A DNA stretch of 64,000 nucleotides, from the NCBI RefSeq assembly GCF_034479515.1, contig NZ_CP140152.1:6076001-6140000 (forward strand), read 5' to 3'. Under the pieces are notes generated by a model that did no database searches, was not told where the DNA came from, and was given only the letters and a program-made list of their open reading frames with translations. Shown in pieces: positions 29,420-39,562 of this stretch. Position 1 is the first letter of the stretch. Each line of letters begins with the position of its first letter. Origin of the DNA: Duganella zoogloeoides (lineage in GTDB: Bacteria > Pseudomonadota > Gammaproteobacteria > Burkholderiales > Burkholderiaceae_D). A program made the translations under genes and the position numbers.

Positions 29420-29723
29420 TCAACAGGGCTTTCAGTTCGCCCGATTCGAACATTTCGTTCATGATGTCCGAACCGCCGATGAACTCGCCCTTGACGTAGA
29501 GCTGGGGAATGGTTGGCCAGTTCGAGTAGTCCTTGATGCCCTGGCGAACTTCCGGATCTTCCAGCACATTGACGGTGGCAATGTTTTCAACGCCGCAAGC
29601 TTTCAGGATCTGGATTGCACGGCCGGAAAAGCCGCACTGCGGGAACTGGGCGGTGCCCTTCATGAACAGCACCACCGGGGTGTTGCTCACGGTCTCTTTG
29701 ATCCAGGATTGTACGTCGCTCAT
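29412..29723 (-). CDS. grxD: monothiol glutaredoxin (Grx4 type)
   Basis: 103 residues with the monothiol CGFS site at C30 ([14 protein letters not shown]), the [19 protein letters not shown] glutathione-binding loop and [11 protein letters not shown] end. Such proteins carry or deliver [2Fe-2S] clusters and work with BolA-type partners; an ibaG homologue is present at 52333. Start at 29723 (MSDVQSWI) fits the family length; the in-frame upstream extension does not resemble protein. Confidence 0.95.
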   Translation of the reverse strand: MSDVQSWIKETVSNTPVVLFMKGTAQFPQCGFSGRAIQILKACGVENIATVNVLEDPEVRQGIKDYSNWPTIPQLYVKGEFIGGSDIMNEMFESGELKALLNG

Positions 29724-29835
29724 AGCTGCCTCGGTAATGAAGTAAATAGATGGCGACATTTTATAAGAAATGCGCGCTGCGCGTATCGCTGAAGGCGGTC
29801 GACGGGCCCGCCGTGGGCCGCTTCCAACGAATTTG

Positions 29836-29864
29836 TTGACATTACGAAAAAACATTACTACTAT
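29836..29864 (+). promoter_or_regulatory. sigma-70 type promoter of the padR gene
   Basis: TTGACA at 29836-29841, 17-base spacer, TACTAT at 29859-29864. It is one of the best promoter matches in the window. The predicted transcription start near 29871 falls inside the operator palindrome. Confidence 0.75.
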
Positions 29865-29869
29865 GTGTC

Positions 29870-29896
29870 TCGCTATATCGATGCCCGATATAGCGA
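29870..29896. promoter_or_regulatory. operator palindrome of the PadR regulator
   Basis: Perfect 11-bp inverted repeat TCGCTATATCG / CGATATAGCGA with a 5-base spacer, placed at the promoter start site and 21 bases before the padR ATG. PadR proteins commonly repress their own promoter through such A/T-centred palindromes. Confidence 0.7.
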
Positions 29897-29917
29897 ACAT
29901 CGATACAGGGGAGGCTC

Positions 29918-30244
29918 ATGAGTGATATCAATTTTGCCAAGTACCTGCCGCTGTCGGAGGCCACGTTTTACGTGATGCTGGCGCTGAACGAACCGGCCCA
30001 TGGCTACGCCATCATGCAAAAGGTCGAGTCCATCAGTGGCGGCAGTGTGACGGTGGGGCCGGGGACCTTGTACGGCGTTTTCGGCGCGCTGGAAAAACAG
30101 GCCTTGGTCGTCAAGGTGGCGGAGGAAGAACGGCGCAAGGTATATGCGTTGACCGAACTGGGCCGCGTAGTCATGGCGGAACACGTGCGGCGTCTGGAAA
30201 TGATGGTCGGCAGTGCGCATGCCTTGTTGCATGCAGCGGCTTAA
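29918..30244 (+). CDS. PadR-family transcriptional regulator
   Basis: 108 residues. SEATFYVMLALNEPAHGYAIMQKVESISGGSVTVGPGTLYGVFGALEKQALV is the PadR winged helix, followed by ERRKVYALTELGRVVMAEHVRRLEMMV. GGGGAGG precedes the ATG. It is paired with a DUF2812 membrane protein gene 19 bases downstream, an arrangement common for this regulator class. The palindrome at the promoter suggests self-repression relieved by an unknown ligand. Confidence 0.88.
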   Translation: MSDINFAKYLPLSEATFYVMLALNEPAHGYAIMQKVESISGGSVTVGPGTLYGVFGALEKQALVVKVAEEERRKVYALTELGRVVMAEHVRRLEMMVGSAHALLHAAA

Positions 30245-30263
30245 CAATAAATCGAGAGGCGAT

Positions 30264-30824
30264 ATGAATAACGGTGCGGTAGTGCGGAAATTCAAGTTGT
30301 GGTTTGTGTGGCAGGACGAGCAATTGCAGCAGTGGCTGCAGCAACAGGCGGCGCAGGGACTGCACTTGCGCAGTACCAACGTGTTGTGCCTGCATACCTT
30401 CGTGCGCGGAGCACCGGCCGACATGGTCTACCGCTGGGATGCCGGCGACCAGCGCAAGGATCCGCATTACATGCAGTTGTTCCAGGACGCCGGGTGGGAA
30501 CACGTGGCATCCACCGCCGGCTGGCATTGCTGGCGCAAGGCCCGGCGCGCTGGCCAGGTCAACGAAATTTTTACCGACAACTCCGACAAGATCCGCAAGT
30601 ACCAGCGCGTGATGGTGCCGATACTGGTCATCCTGGCGATCCAGTTGCTGACGCTGGCGGCCAATCCTGGCGTCAAAATGGTCCTGACCGGCAGCAATCC
30701 CGCCGCAGCGACACCGATGGTGTCGGGGGCGGTGGGGATACTGGTCGGCTCCGCGCTCGTGTTTGCCTATGCCGTCGTCAAGCTGATGCAACGCACCGCG
30801 CAACTGAAGCGCCAGCGCGCTTAA
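30264..30824 (+). CDS. DUF2812 membrane protein
   Basis: 186 residues. The N-terminal part ([27 protein letters not shown]...[15 protein letters not shown]) matches the DUF2812 soluble domain. Two transmembrane helices follow ([18 protein letters not shown] and [20 protein letters not shown]). Function unknown; it is the presumed target of the upstream PadR regulator. ATG 30264 with AGAGG upstream is chosen. Its stop TAA shares the palindrome TTAA with the stop of tex on the other strand. Confidence 0.8.
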   Translation: MNNGAVVRKFKLWFVWQDEQLQQWLQQQAAQGLHLRSTNVLCLHTFVRGAPADMVYRWDAGDQRKDPHYMQLFQDAGWEHVASTAGWHCWRKARRAGQVNEIFTDNSDKIRKYQRVMVPILVILAIQLLTLAANPGVKMVLTGSNPAAATPMVSGAVGILVGSALVFAYAVVKLMQRTAQLKRQRA

Positions 30825-33169
30825 CCGCGCAGTTTGGCGAACGCGGCTGCCATGCTGCCGCTTGGTGCTGCCTCGCGGGCGCCTTGTTTCTGGTGCTGGC
30901 CCATGCTCTTGCGGTCGTTGCGGTCGGCGCGTTGTTGCGGCTGGGCGCCGGCCTGCGGCGCGCTGTCGGTCAGGCGCATGGTCAGGGCGATGCGCTTGCG
31001 CTTTTCGTCCACTTCCAGCACTTTCACTTTCACCACCTGGCCGGCCTTGACCACCGTGTGCGGATCTTTCACGAAGGTGTTCGACAGCGCCGAGATATGC
31101 ACCAGCCCGTCCTGGTGCACACCGATGTCGACAAACGCTCCGAACGCGGCCACGTTGGTCACCACGCCCTCCAAAATCATGTCCGGGCGCAGGTCGCGGA
31201 TTTCTTCCACGCCTTCCTTGAAGGTGGCGGTGGTAAATTCCGGGCGCGGATCGCGGCCCGGCTTTTCCAGCTCTTTTAAGATGTCGGTGATGGTCGGCAC
31301 GCCGAATTTATCGTCCGCGTACTTGGCGGGGTTCAGCGACTTGATCAGGGCAGCTTCGCCGATCACACCCTTGATATCTTTCTTGATGTCGGCCAGGATT
31401 TTTTGCACCAGCGGATACGATTCCGGGTGCACGGCCGAGGCGTCGAGCGGATTGTCGCCGCCGGTCACGCGCAAAAAGCCCGCTGCCAGCTCGAAGGTTT
31501 TATCGCCGAGGCGCGGCACCGATTTCAGGCCGCTTCTCGACGTGAACGCGCCTTTCGCATCGCGGTAGGTGACAATCGCCTGCGCCACCGATGCCGACAG
31601 GCCCGACACGCGCGCCAGCAGCGGCGCGGACGCTGTATTCACATCGACGCCCACCGCATTGACGCAATCCTCGACCACGGCGTCGAGCGTGCGCGCCAGC
31701 TGGGTTTGCGACACATCGTGCTGGTACTGGCCCACGCCGATCGACTTCGGATCGATTTTTACCAGCTCGGCCAGCGGATCCTGCAGGCGGCGCGCGATCG
31801 AGACCGCGCCGCGCAGCGACACATCCATGTCCGGCAACTCGCGCGAGGCGAATTCCGATGCCGAATACACCGATGCGCCTGCTTCCGAGACGACGATCTT
31901 GCTCATTTTTTGTTCAGGATGGCGCTTGATCAGGTCTTGCGCCAGCTTGTCGGTCTCGCGCGACGCGGTGCCGTTGCCGATCGAAATCAGGGAAACATTG
32001 TGCTTGGCGGCCAGCTTGCCCAGCGTGTGCAGCGAACCGTCCCAGTCGTTCTTCGGCTGGTGCGGATAGATCACGGCGGTATCGACCACCTTGCCGGTGG
32101 CATCGACTACCGCCACCTTGACGCCGGTCCGCAGGCCGGGGTCGAGACCCATGGTGGCGTGCTGGCCGGCGGGCGCCGCCAGCAGCAGGGCTTTCAAGTT
32201 GGTAGCGAAAACACTGATGGCGTCGAGCTCGGATTTTTCGCGCAGCGCGCCCATCAGTTCGGTATCGAGGTGCATGAAACTTTTTACGCGCCAGGTCCAG
32301 CGCGCGGTGTCGGCCAGCCACTTGTCGGCCGGGCGGCCCTGCTGCTTGATGCCGAAACGGGCGGCAATGCGGCTCTCGCACGGATTGTGCGGCGCATCCC
32401 ACTTCGGCTTTTCCGGTTCGCTGTCGAGGCGCAGCGCAACGTCGAGGATGCCTTCGCGGCGGCCACGCATCAGCGCCAGCGCCCGGTGCGAAGGCACATT
32501 GGCCAGGGGTTCGGAATAATCAAAATAATCGGCGAACTTTTCGCCTTCTTCTTGTTTTCCTTCAATAACTTTCGACTGGACAATGCCATGCTCTTGCACG
32601 TATTCGCGCAGCGATTGCAGCAAGGTTGCATCTTCGGCAAAGCGCTCCATCAGGATCTGGCGCGCGCCATCGAGCGCGGCCTTGCTGTCGGCCACGCCCG
32701 GGTTGTTGCCATCAGCCGTCGTAAACGCCTCGCGCAGGTAGTTGGCTGCCTCGGTCTCCGGGTTCAGAGCCGGGTTATCGAGCAGGCCGTCGGCCAGCGG
32801 CGCCAGGCCCGCTTCGATGGCGATCTGCGCCTTGGTGCGGCGTTTTTGTTTGTATGGAAGATACAAATCTTCGAGGCGGGTCTTGTCTTCGGCGTGCATG
32901 ACCGCATCTAACAAGACCGGCGTCATCTTGTTCTGTTCGGTAATAGATGCCACGATAGCGGCGCGCCGATCTTCCAGCTCGCGCAGGTAGCGCAGGCGTT
33001 CTTCGAGCAGGCGCAGCTGGATATCGTCGAGGCCGCCGGTTGCTTCCTTGCGATAACGCGCGATGAACGGCACGGTGGCGCCTTCGTCCAGCAGGGCGAT
33101 GGCGGCGGAAACTTGGGCCGGTTTGGCGGCAAGTTCGAGGGCGAGGCGTTGTTCGATGGAAGGCAACAT
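30821..33169 (-). CDS. tex: Tex-family RNA-binding transcription accessory protein
   Basis: 782 residues. Order of domains: N-terminal helical part ([30 protein letters not shown]), YqgF/RNase H-like core ([23 protein letters not shown]), helix-hairpin-helix segment ([26 protein letters not shown]) and a C-terminal S1 RNA-binding domain ([31 protein letters not shown]). Tex binds nucleic acid and affects transcription. Start 33169 ([13 protein letters not shown]) gives the usual length; the frame continues upstream without homologous sequence. Confidence 0.94.
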   Translation of the reverse strand: MLPSIEQRLALELAAKPAQVSAAIALLDEGATVPFIARYRKEATGGLDDIQLRLLEERLRYLRELEDRRAAIVASITEQNKMTPVLLDAVMHAEDKTRLEDLYLPYKQKRRTKAQIAIEAGLAPLADGLLDNPALNPETEAANYLREAFTTADGNNPGVADSKAALDGARQILMERFAEDATLLQSLREYVQEHGIVQSKVIEGKQEEGEKFADYFDYSEPLANVPSHRALALMRGRREGILDVALRLDSEPEKPKWDAPHNPCESRIAARFGIKQQGRPADKWLADTARWTWRVKSFMHLDTELMGALREKSELDAISVFATNLKALLLAAPAGQHATMGLDPGLRTGVKVAVVDATGKVVDTAVIYPHQPKNDWDGSLHTLGKLAAKHNVSLISIGNGTASRETDKLAQDLIKRHPEQKMSKIVVSEAGASVYSASEFASRELPDMDVSLRGAVSIARRLQDPLAELVKIDPKSIGVGQYQHDVSQTQLARTLDAVVEDCVNAVGVDVNTASAPLLARVSGLSASVAQAIVTYRDAKGAFTSRSGLKSVPRLGDKTFELAAGFLRVTGGDNPLDASAVHPESYPLVQKILADIKKDIKGVIGEAALIKSLNPAKYADDKFGVPTITDILKELEKPGRDPRPEFTTATFKEGVEEIRDLRPDMILEGVVTNVAAFGAFVDIGVHQDGLVHISALSNTFVKDPHTVVKAGQVVKVKVLEVDEKRKRIALTMRLTDSAPQAGAQPQQRADRNDRKSMGQHQKQGAREAAPSGSMAAAFAKLRG

Positions 33170-33384
33170 GAGGGTATCCTGAGCAGTCAAGCCCGGAATC
33201 ATACGCAATCTTGGCGAATGTGCCAGTCTTGACAGCCCAAACAGACTGTGTGCGCGCGGTTGTGTGACGAATGCGCGTGGAAACACCGATTGAATGGCGG
33301 GTTTTCGATAGAATCCGCAAACACGAACGCGTGTATGGCGGATAATATCGCCTGTTGCCGTTTTTGAACCATCTTTGAACAACA

Positions 33385-36300
33385 ATGCGACCCATGGATT
33401 TTACCCGCGACGACGCTTCCGAAGTAAAAGCTGCCCCAGCTGTTCCAACGGCGCCGGCCGTGCCTCCGCGCCTGACGCCCCCTGCGAATCAACTCTCGTA
33501 CGCTGTCGCCACGTGGCTGCAGCGGGTCGATGCGGCAGCGCATCCCAAGGCCAAGCTCACGCCGCCGCCCGTCGATGCCGACCCCAAGCAAACCCAGTAC
33601 CGCCTGATCTACGTACTCGCGCCCACCAGCGGCGGCCGTCACGTGGCGCTGTGCCTGTACAAGGCGCGGCTGCGGTCCAACGGCGACGTCGCGGCGGCCA
33701 CGCCGGTCAGCGAAATCTTTTCGCTGCTGTCGGCGCCGCCCAACTTCCTGGTCGCGGGCGACGAAGACCTGGTGCGCTTTTTTGTCGCGATGCGCAGCGG
33801 CCAGAATTCGCAGACCGGCTCGGCCACCGAGCCGCGCGGCAAAATCGGCGCAGCGCTGCTGCAAATGCTGGCCGACCAGGACAAGCTGCTGTGGGCCAAC
33901 TCGTGGTCCGACGTCGGCAACGGCCTGGTGTATCCGCTCAAGGGCGGCGTGCTGCGCGAAGCCAACCTGGCCTGGCGCGAAGAGGGTAAAGGATTGCGAC
34001 TGGGCTGGGCCGTGCAACCGGCGCCCGGTGCGCGCCATGCCAGCCAGACCGGCGCCGACCAGGTCGATTACATGTTGCCGACCGATCCGCCGTGGTATAT
34101 CGACAACCTGTCGTGCGGCGTGCTGCAATTGAACCAGGGCGGCGCCGCGATTCCGCTGGCCGACCTGCAGGCGCTGGTGGCGCAGGCACCGCTGCTCACC
34201 AACCACGACAAGATGCGCGTATCACAACTGTTGCTGGCCCACGGCCTGCAACAGCTGATGCCGCTGCCGCAACCGCTGCCGCAGCGCCTGCGCGACGACG
34301 TCAAGCCGCGCCCCGTGCTCACGCTCGACGCCGCCATGCTGGCGGACGGTTCGCTGCAACGCTGGCACGATTTTGCCGTGCTGTCGTTCGACTATGACGG
34401 CGAACGCGTGTCGTTCGATCCGTCGCAGCGGGTGGTGCGCCAGAAGGGCGACGTCACCGAGATCATCGCGCGCGACGAAGCGGCCGAAGCCGCCGCACTG
34501 GCGCTGCTGGCCGAGCGCGCGTTTGCCGCTCCCACCACGCTGCCGCTCAGCAGCCTCAAGGGCGGTTTGCTGTTGCCCAACCAGGCCGCCTGGATCCGCT
34601 TTGCCCGTGACGGCCTGGCGGAATTGAAAGACGCCGGCTGGAAGCTGGAAAAAACCGCCAAGTACCGCTACGACATGCGCGACGTGGGCGACTGGTATGC
34701 CGACGTGGCGCTTGATGAAGCCGACGGCGGCAACACCTGGTTCAACCTCGAGCTTGGCATCCTGGTGGACCAGGAGCGGGTGCCGCTGTTGCCCGTGCTG
34801 GTGCAACTGATCCGTGGCGCCCCCAACGATTTCACGCCCAAGGCCATCGCCCACCACGGCGACGAGGACCAGATGCTGGCCACCTTGCCGGACGGCGCCC
34901 GCGTGGCGCTGCCGTGGGCGCGCATCAAGCCCATCCTCGGTACCCTGGGTGAGTTGTATTTCAACGACAAGATCAAGACCTCGCTGCGCATGGCCACGCT
35001 CGACGCCGCGCGCCTCGATGAACTGGCGCGCAATGTCGAGATGCAATGGACCGGCGGCGAGGAACTGCGCGACATGGGCGCGCGCCTGAACCAGTTCGGC
35101 GCCGTCAAACGCATCGCCACCCCGGCCGGCCTGCGCGCCACCTTGCGCGACTATCAAACCGATGGCCTGTCGTGGATGCAGTTCCTGCGCGAATATAACT
35201 TCGGCGGCATCCTGGCCGATGACATGGGCCTGGGCAAGACCGTGCAAACCCTGGCTCACATCCTGGTGGAAAAGGAAGCCGGACGCCTGACCGCCCCGGC
35301 CCTGGTGATTGCCCCAACGAGTTTGATGGGCAACTGGCAGGAAGAGGCCGCGCGCTTCGCTCCCGACCTGAAAGTGCTGTTGTTGCAGGGCAAGGACCGC
35401 ATGGCGCAGTTCGACCAGATCGACAGCGCCGACCTGGTCCTGACCACCTACGCCTTGCTGCCGCGCGACGAGGAAAAGCTGCGCGAGCACGACTTCCACC
35501 TGGTCATCCTCGACGAATCGCACTACATCAAGAATACCCGCAGCAAGGCCGCCCAGAGCGCCGGCCTGCTGCGCGCCCGCCACCGCCTGTGCCTGTCGGG
35601 CACGCCGCTGGAAAACCACCTGGGCGAGCTGTGGTCGCAATTCCACTTCCTGCTGCCCGGCCTGCTGGGCGACGAGAAGGGGTTCAATACCGTGTTCCGC
35701 CACCCGATCGAGCGCCAGGACGATCCGCTGCGCCGGTCCCTGCTCAACCGCCGCATCAAGCCGTTCCTGCTGCGCCGGACCAAGGACAACGTGGCCAAGG
35801 AACTGCCGCCGAAGACCGAGATGGTGCGCCGCGTGGAACTGACCGGCGCCCAGCGCGACCTGTACGAAACCGTGCGCCTGGCCATGGACCAGAAAGTGCG
35901 CGACGAAATCGACCGCAAGGGCGTGGCGCGCAGCCAGATCGTCATCCTCGAGGCGCTGCTCAAGCTGCGCCAGGTGTGCTGCGATCCACGGCTGGTGAAA
36001 TCGCTGTCGTCGAAAAAGCAGACGGCCGGCTCGGCCAAGCTGATCGACCTGATGCAAATGGTGGAAGATTTGCTGGAAGAGAAGCGTAAAATCCTCGTCT
36101 TCTCGCAGTTCACCAGCATGCTCGAACTGATCGAACAGGAACTCGAAGCGCGCGACATTCCGTACGCGCTGCTCACCGGCGACACCAAGGACCGCAGCGC
36201 GCAAGTGGCGGCGTTCCAGCAGGGCGCGGTGCCGATTTTCCTGATCAGCCTGAAAGCGGGCGGCGTGGGGCTGAACCTGACGGCGGCCGATACCGTGATC

Positions 36301-36546
36301 CACTACGATCCATGGTGGAACCCGGCCGCCGAGAACCAGGCCACCGACCGTGCCTGGCGCATCGGCCAGGACAAGCCGGTATTCGTGTATAAACTGATCG
36401 CCAAGGGCACGCTGGAAGAAAAAATCCAGATCCTGCAACAGAAAAAATCGGACCTGGCCCAATCAATCCTGGCAGAAGGGGAGTCGCAAAAAATGGCACT
36501 CACGCAAGAGGACCTGCAACAAATCTTCGCGCCACTGGTCGAGTAA
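33385..36546 (+). CDS. SNF2-family DEAD/DEAH helicase
   Basis: 1053 residues. The first 580 or so have no motif I can name. The SNF2 ATPase follows: [40 protein letters not shown] (motifs Q/I), [23 protein letters not shown] (DESH box), and [17 protein letters not shown]. The second lobe has [48 protein letters not shown] and [20 protein letters not shown]. Bacterial members remodel protein-DNA complexes; the RapA-like recycling role is possible but not shown. The histidine kinase gene begins six bases later, implying one transcript. Confidence 0.9.
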   Translation: MRPMDFTRDDASEVKAAPAVPTAPAVPPRLTPPANQLSYAVATWLQRVDAAAHPKAKLTPPPVDADPKQTQYRLIYVLAPTSGGRHVALCLYKARLRSNGDVAAATPVSEIFSLLSAPPNFLVAGDEDLVRFFVAMRSGQNSQTGSATEPRGKIGAALLQMLADQDKLLWANSWSDVGNGLVYPLKGGVLREANLAWREEGKGLRLGWAVQPAPGARHASQTGADQVDYMLPTDPPWYIDNLSCGVLQLNQGGAAIPLADLQALVAQAPLLTNHDKMRVSQLLLAHGLQQLMPLPQPLPQRLRDDVKPRPVLTLDAAMLADGSLQRWHDFAVLSFDYDGERVSFDPSQRVVRQKGDVTEIIARDEAAEAAALALLAERAFAAPTTLPLSSLKGGLLLPNQAAWIRFARDGLAELKDAGWKLEKTAKYRYDMRDVGDWYADVALDEADGGNTWFNLELGILVDQERVPLLPVLVQLIRGAPNDFTPKAIAHHGDEDQMLATLPDGARVALPWARIKPILGTLGELYFNDKIKTSLRMATLDAARLDELARNVEMQWTGGEELRDMGARLNQFGAVKRIATPAGLRATLRDYQTDGLSWMQFLREYNFGGILADDMGLGKTVQTLAHILVEKEAGRLTAPALVIAPTSLMGNWQEEAARFAPDLKVLLLQGKDRMAQFDQIDSADLVLTTYALLPRDEEKLREHDFHLVILDESHYIKNTRSKAAQSAGLLRARHRLCLSGTPLENHLGELWSQFHFLLPGLLGDEKGFNTVFRHPIERQDDPLRRSLLNRRIKPFLLRRTKDNVAKELPPKTEMVRRVELTGAQRDLYETVRLAMDQKVRDEIDRKGVARSQIVILEALLKLRQVCCDPRLVKSLSSKKQTAGSAKLIDLMQMVEDLLEEKRKILVFSQFTSMLELIEQELEARDIPYALLTGDTKDRSAQVAAFQQGAVPIFLISLKAGGVGLNLTAADTVIHYDPWWNPAAENQATDRAWRIGQDKPVFVYKLIAKGTLEEKIQILQQKKSDLAQSILAEGESQKMALTQEDLQQIFAPLVE

Positions 36547-36552
36547 TCGAGC

Positions 36553-37686
36553 ATGGCGACCATCGCGGAACTCGAAGAGGCGCTGCGGCAGTCGCAGTCG
36601 CAGGCGGCGCGCTACCGCCAGTTGCTCGACCACAGCGGCGAAGTGAGCTGGATGATCGACTGCGCCAGCGGCGAGCTCGAATGGCTGAGCCATGCCGCTA
36701 AAACCCAGTTCGGCTACACGCTGGAAACTGCCCGGGCGCTGGCCTGGGACCTGGCGCAGGAACTGGCGCCCCGGCTCGACCGCTACGAGTCGGGCGACCT
36801 GAGCAGAAAACGCCTGGTGCGCGAAACCGAGTTGCCGCATGCCGACGGCCACACGGTGCCGGTGGAAATCGAATCGACCTTGATGACGGGTGCCGACGGC
36901 GTGCCGGTCTCGGTGCTGGGCGTGGTGCGCGATTTGACCGAGCGGCGGGCGCTGGCCGACCAGCAAAAGAAATTCGCCTCGATGCTGTCGCACGAGTTCC
37001 GTACGCCGCTGTCCACGATTGACGGCGCGGTCCAGCGCCTGGAAATGACGGGCGCCCACCACGACGAAGGCACGCGCAAGCGCTACCGCAAGATCCAGAC
37101 GGCGGTGGACCGCATGCTGGCCATGCTCGACGACTACCTGTCGCCCGAGCGCATGGCCAGCATCGGCCGCGCGCGCCAGCCTGACGAAATTTCACCGGCC
37201 AACCTGCTTGAATCTGCCGCCGAAGGCGCGCGCACGCGCCGCGCCCGCGTCGATTTGCATATCGAGGCGCTGCCGCAATGGATGCGGTGCGACCCGGCCG
37301 GCATCCGCCTGTGCCTGGAAATCCTGCTCGACAATGCGATCAAATACACGCCGGCTGACACGCCGCTACAGCTGACGGGCAAAATGGCAGCCGAGGGCGG
37401 CGTCGAATTTCTGGTGCGCGACCATGGCGCCGGCGTGCCCGAGGCCGAACTTGAAACGATCTTCGGGCGCGGCACGCGCGGCGCCAATGCCACGGCCGCC
37501 GGCGTGGCCGGTTCGGGCCTGGGACTGTACATGGCGCGCTCGATTGCCGATGTCCACGGCGGCACCGTCACGGTCAGAAATGTTTCTGAAAGCGGCGCGG
37601 AATTTCGGATTTGGCTGCCGGCAGCCGCCAAGCCCGGGAAAAGCCTTGCGCGAGTGGATAGCAACAGTGATAATCCCCCGATGTAG
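36553..37686 (+). CDS. soluble PAS-domain histidine kinase
   Basis: 377 residues, no transmembrane helices. PAS domain approximately 20-130 (YRQLLDHSGEVSWMIDCASGELEWLS ... VSVLGVVRDLTERR), HisKA with phospho-acceptor H147 in SMLSHEFRTPLSTIDG, and HATPase_c with ILLDNAIKYTP (N box), VRDHGAGVPE (G1), GSGLGLYMARSIADVHGG (G2). It probably senses an internal signal. The likely partner is the response regulator 188 bases downstream, but a palindromic element separates them. It is tightly linked to the SNF2 helicase gene. Confidence 0.9.
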   Translation: MATIAELEEALRQSQSQAARYRQLLDHSGEVSWMIDCASGELEWLSHAAKTQFGYTLETARALAWDLAQELAPRLDRYESGDLSRKRLVRETELPHADGHTVPVEIESTLMTGADGVPVSVLGVVRDLTERRALADQQKKFASMLSHEFRTPLSTIDGAVQRLEMTGAHHDEGTRKRYRKIQTAVDRMLAMLDDYLSPERMASIGRARQPDEISPANLLESAAEGARTRRARVDLHIEALPQWMRCDPAGIRLCLEILLDNAIKYTPADTPLQLTGKMAAEGGVEFLVRDHGAGVPEAELETIFGRGTRGANATAAGVAGSGLGLYMARSIADVHGGTVTVRNVSESGAEFRIWLPAAAKPGKSLARVDSNSDNPPM

Positions 37687-37689
37687 GTG

Positions 37690-37807
37690 ACGGGCTGGAT
37701 AAGCTACTGCGCGCCTCGCTGCCCCTCCTGCGTTGCTCAGCGTACTTCAGTACGCTTCCGCTACTCGGAGTGGCAGCGAAGCGCTCGCTACGCTTCTCCA
37801 GGCCCGT
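37690..37807. repeat. imperfect palindromic intergenic element
   Basis: About 118 bp with matching ends (ACGGG at 37690 and CCCGT at 37807). Outer arms of about 40 bases are largely complementary, and a perfect inner stem AGCGTACT/AGTACGCT sits at 37739-37756. It lies between the kinase and response regulator genes. It looks like a dispersed palindromic repeat of the REP/MITE kind and may act as a transcript-end or RNA-stability structure. Confidence 0.6.
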
Positions 37808-37874
37808 TGATGCGATACTGGAATAGCAGTTTACACTGGGCAGTTTGTCCGTAAAAACATCGAATGGCGCATCA

Positions 37875-38555
37875 ATGACGCAAATACTGATCGTGGAAGA
37901 CAATCTGGACTACGCCGAGGAAATGGCGGAGTTCTTGACTGAGCTTCAACACGAGGTGCACATCACCAATAATGCCAGCGATATGTGGACCGCGCTAAGC
38001 CACGGCAACGTGGGCGTGGTCGTGCTGGACCTCGGCCTCCCCGACGAAGACGGTTTTAACGTCATCCCGCGCATGCGCCAGCTGTATCCCCAGATCGGCC
38101 TGCTGGTACTGACCGGGCGCGTGGCGTTCGACAACCGCATCCTGGGCCTGCGCCTGGGCGCCGACCACTACCTGACCAAGCCGATCAAGTTCCCGGAACT
38201 GGCTGCCCACATCGAGGCGCTCGACCGCCGCGTGGGACCGCAGGAAACCGCGCCCGCACCCAGCAAGTGGACGCTGAAAGTGAGCGCCCGCCAGCTGGAA
38301 CTGCAAGGCACGGCGATCACCCTGACCGAAAAGGAATGCAATTTCCTGCACCTGCTGACGATTAACACCCGGCCGGTACCGCGCCAGGTGATCGTGGCCG
38401 GCATCGGTGGCGACGACCCCGACGCCGGGCGCCGGGTGGACATGCTGGTGTACCGCCTGCGCAAGAAGGCCCGCACCGGCCTGGGCCAGGACCTGCCGCT
38501 GCGCAGCGCCTATGGCGAGGGTTACAGCCTGTCGGCCAGTTTCAACCTGTCGTAA
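37875..38555 (+). CDS. OmpR-type response regulator
   Basis: 226 residues. Receiver domain with E8/D9 acidic pair, phospho-acceptor D52 (VVVLDLGLPDEDG), T/S in LLVLTGRVA and K in YLTKPIKFPELAAHI. A winged-helix DNA-binding domain follows (WTLKVSARQLELQGTAITLTEKECNFLHLL ... RRVDMLVYRLRKKA ... RSAYGEGYSL). Start ATG 37875 is taken from the receiver domain boundary, although no good ribosome site is visible; TTG 37845 is the alternative. It is probably activated by the upstream PAS kinase. Confidence 0.9.
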   Translation: MTQILIVEDNLDYAEEMAEFLTELQHEVHITNNASDMWTALSHGNVGVVVLDLGLPDEDGFNVIPRMRQLYPQIGLLVLTGRVAFDNRILGLRLGADHYLTKPIKFPELAAHIEALDRRVGPQETAPAPSKWTLKVSARQLELQGTAITLTEKECNFLHLLTINTRPVPRQVIVAGIGGDDPDAGRRVDMLVYRLRKKARTGLGQDLPLRSAYGEGYSLSASFNLS

Positions 38556-38575
38556 CGCTTAGCTAGCAACTTTCA

Positions 38576-38636
38576 AATAAATAGGGACAAAGCGGTACTT
38601 CATTTTGCTGCTTGCCCAATTTATTGGGGACAGAGT
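38576..38636. repeat. left REP-like end of the RAYT element
   Basis: Holds two related motifs: AAATAGGGACAAAG (from about 38578) and TTATTGGGGACAGAGT (38621-38636). The second is the inverse of ACTCTGTCCCTAATAA at 39429-39444, with one mismatch in 16. It lies directly before the transposase gene. Confidence 0.6.
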
Positions 38637-38669
38637 ACGATAGCGCTTTGATTCGCTTGCTGCGCACCT

Positions 38670-39371
38670 ATGGCCCGCCTGCCCCGCCTGATTGTTCCCC
38701 ACCAGCCGCACCACGTCATCCAGACCGGCAACAACGAGCAACCGGTGTTCCACGACGACGACGATTACCTGGCCTTCCTCGGCTGGCTGCGCGCGGCTGC
38801 CAAGACCTACAAGGTGCAAGTCCACGCCTACGTGCTGATGCCCAATCACCTGCACTTGCTGGTCACGCCCACCGATGAGGACGGCCTGGGCCAGATGATG
38901 CAGTGGGTGGGCCGCTACTACGTGCCGTACTTCAACCATAAATACGGCCGCAGCGGCACCTTGTGGAACGGCCGCTATAAAACCTCGCTGATCGACGCCG
39001 ACGCCTATTTCATGTTGTGCAGCAGATACATCGAATCGAACCCGGTCAGGAGCGGCCTGGCGGCCCGCCACGAGGATTACCGTTGGTCCAGCTATTGCCA
39101 CCACGCCGGCATTCGCCCGGACGGGTTGATCATCGATCACCCGAAGTTCTGGGAACTGGGCAACACGCCATTCGAGCGCGAGGCCGCCTACGTGGCGCTG
39201 TTCGAGCTGGTGATCACCAGCGACGATATCACCCGCATCGGGAACGCCCTGCTCAAGGGCTGGCCGCTGGGCTCGGAGCAGTTCAAGGCCGCCTTACAAA
39301 ACAAGGTCAAGCGCCGGGTGCTGCCAGCAAAGCGGGGCCGGCCATTCAAGATCAAGCAAGAAACCGCGTAA
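38670..39371 (+). CDS. REP-associated tyrosine transposase (RAYT, IS200-like)
   Basis: 233 residues. Y1 transposase domain with the HUH metal pair H60/H62 in MPNHLHLLVTP and the tyrosine region QWVGRYYVPYFNHKYGRSGTLWNGRYK. SRYIESNPVRSGLA and YRWSSY are typical of RAYT proteins. These single-strand transposases act on REP sequences, and the gene is bounded by inverted REP-like motifs (38621-38636 and 39429-39444). No second IS gene and no target duplication are evident, so it is a domesticated-type RAYT rather than a full IS200/IS605. Confidence 0.88.
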   Translation: MARLPRLIVPHQPHHVIQTGNNEQPVFHDDDDYLAFLGWLRAAAKTYKVQVHAYVLMPNHLHLLVTPTDEDGLGQMMQWVGRYYVPYFNHKYGRSGTLWNGRYKTSLIDADAYFMLCSRYIESNPVRSGLAARHEDYRWSSYCHHAGIRPDGLIIDHPKFWELGNTPFEREAAYVALFELVITSDDITRIGNALLKGWPLGSEQFKAALQNKVKRRVLPAKRGRPFKIKQETA

Positions 39372-39381
39372 AAATCGACCT

Positions 39382-39416
39382 AAAGCCGCAGTAAATTCAG
39401 TGACTGCGGCTTTTTT
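39382..39416 (+). terminator. Rho-independent terminator after the RAYT gene
   Basis: Stem AAAGCCGCAGT/ACTGCGGCTTT (39382-39392 and 39403-39413) closed by a 10-base loop and running into six T. It sits 10 bases after the transposase stop, inside the right end of the element. Confidence 0.8.
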
Positions 39417-39428
39417 AGCGCCCGATTC

Positions 39429-39494
39429 ACTCTGTCCCTAATAAAAAATTCTAAGGATATTTAAAAAATTAATTCGACTCCGACCCTAATTATT
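39429..39494. repeat. right REP-like end of the RAYT element
   Basis: ACTCTGTCCCTAATAA at 39429-39444 mirrors the left end. A second related copy, ACTCCGACCCTAATTATT, lies at 39477-39494. The two differ as paired REP variants often do. The region between is A/T-rich and may include part of the gltB promoter. Confidence 0.55.
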
Positions 39495-39562
39495 GTCATT
39501 GTTTTTTGTGTGGGATTGTTCTACTCTCCATTCTCATAGCCAATCTGCCAGTGGAGAGCACC

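Noticed and set aside
34222..36462. 746-codon open frame antisense to the SNF2 helicase
   Set aside because: Same reason: repetitive Gln/His/Val shadow with no ribosome site and no homologous motif.
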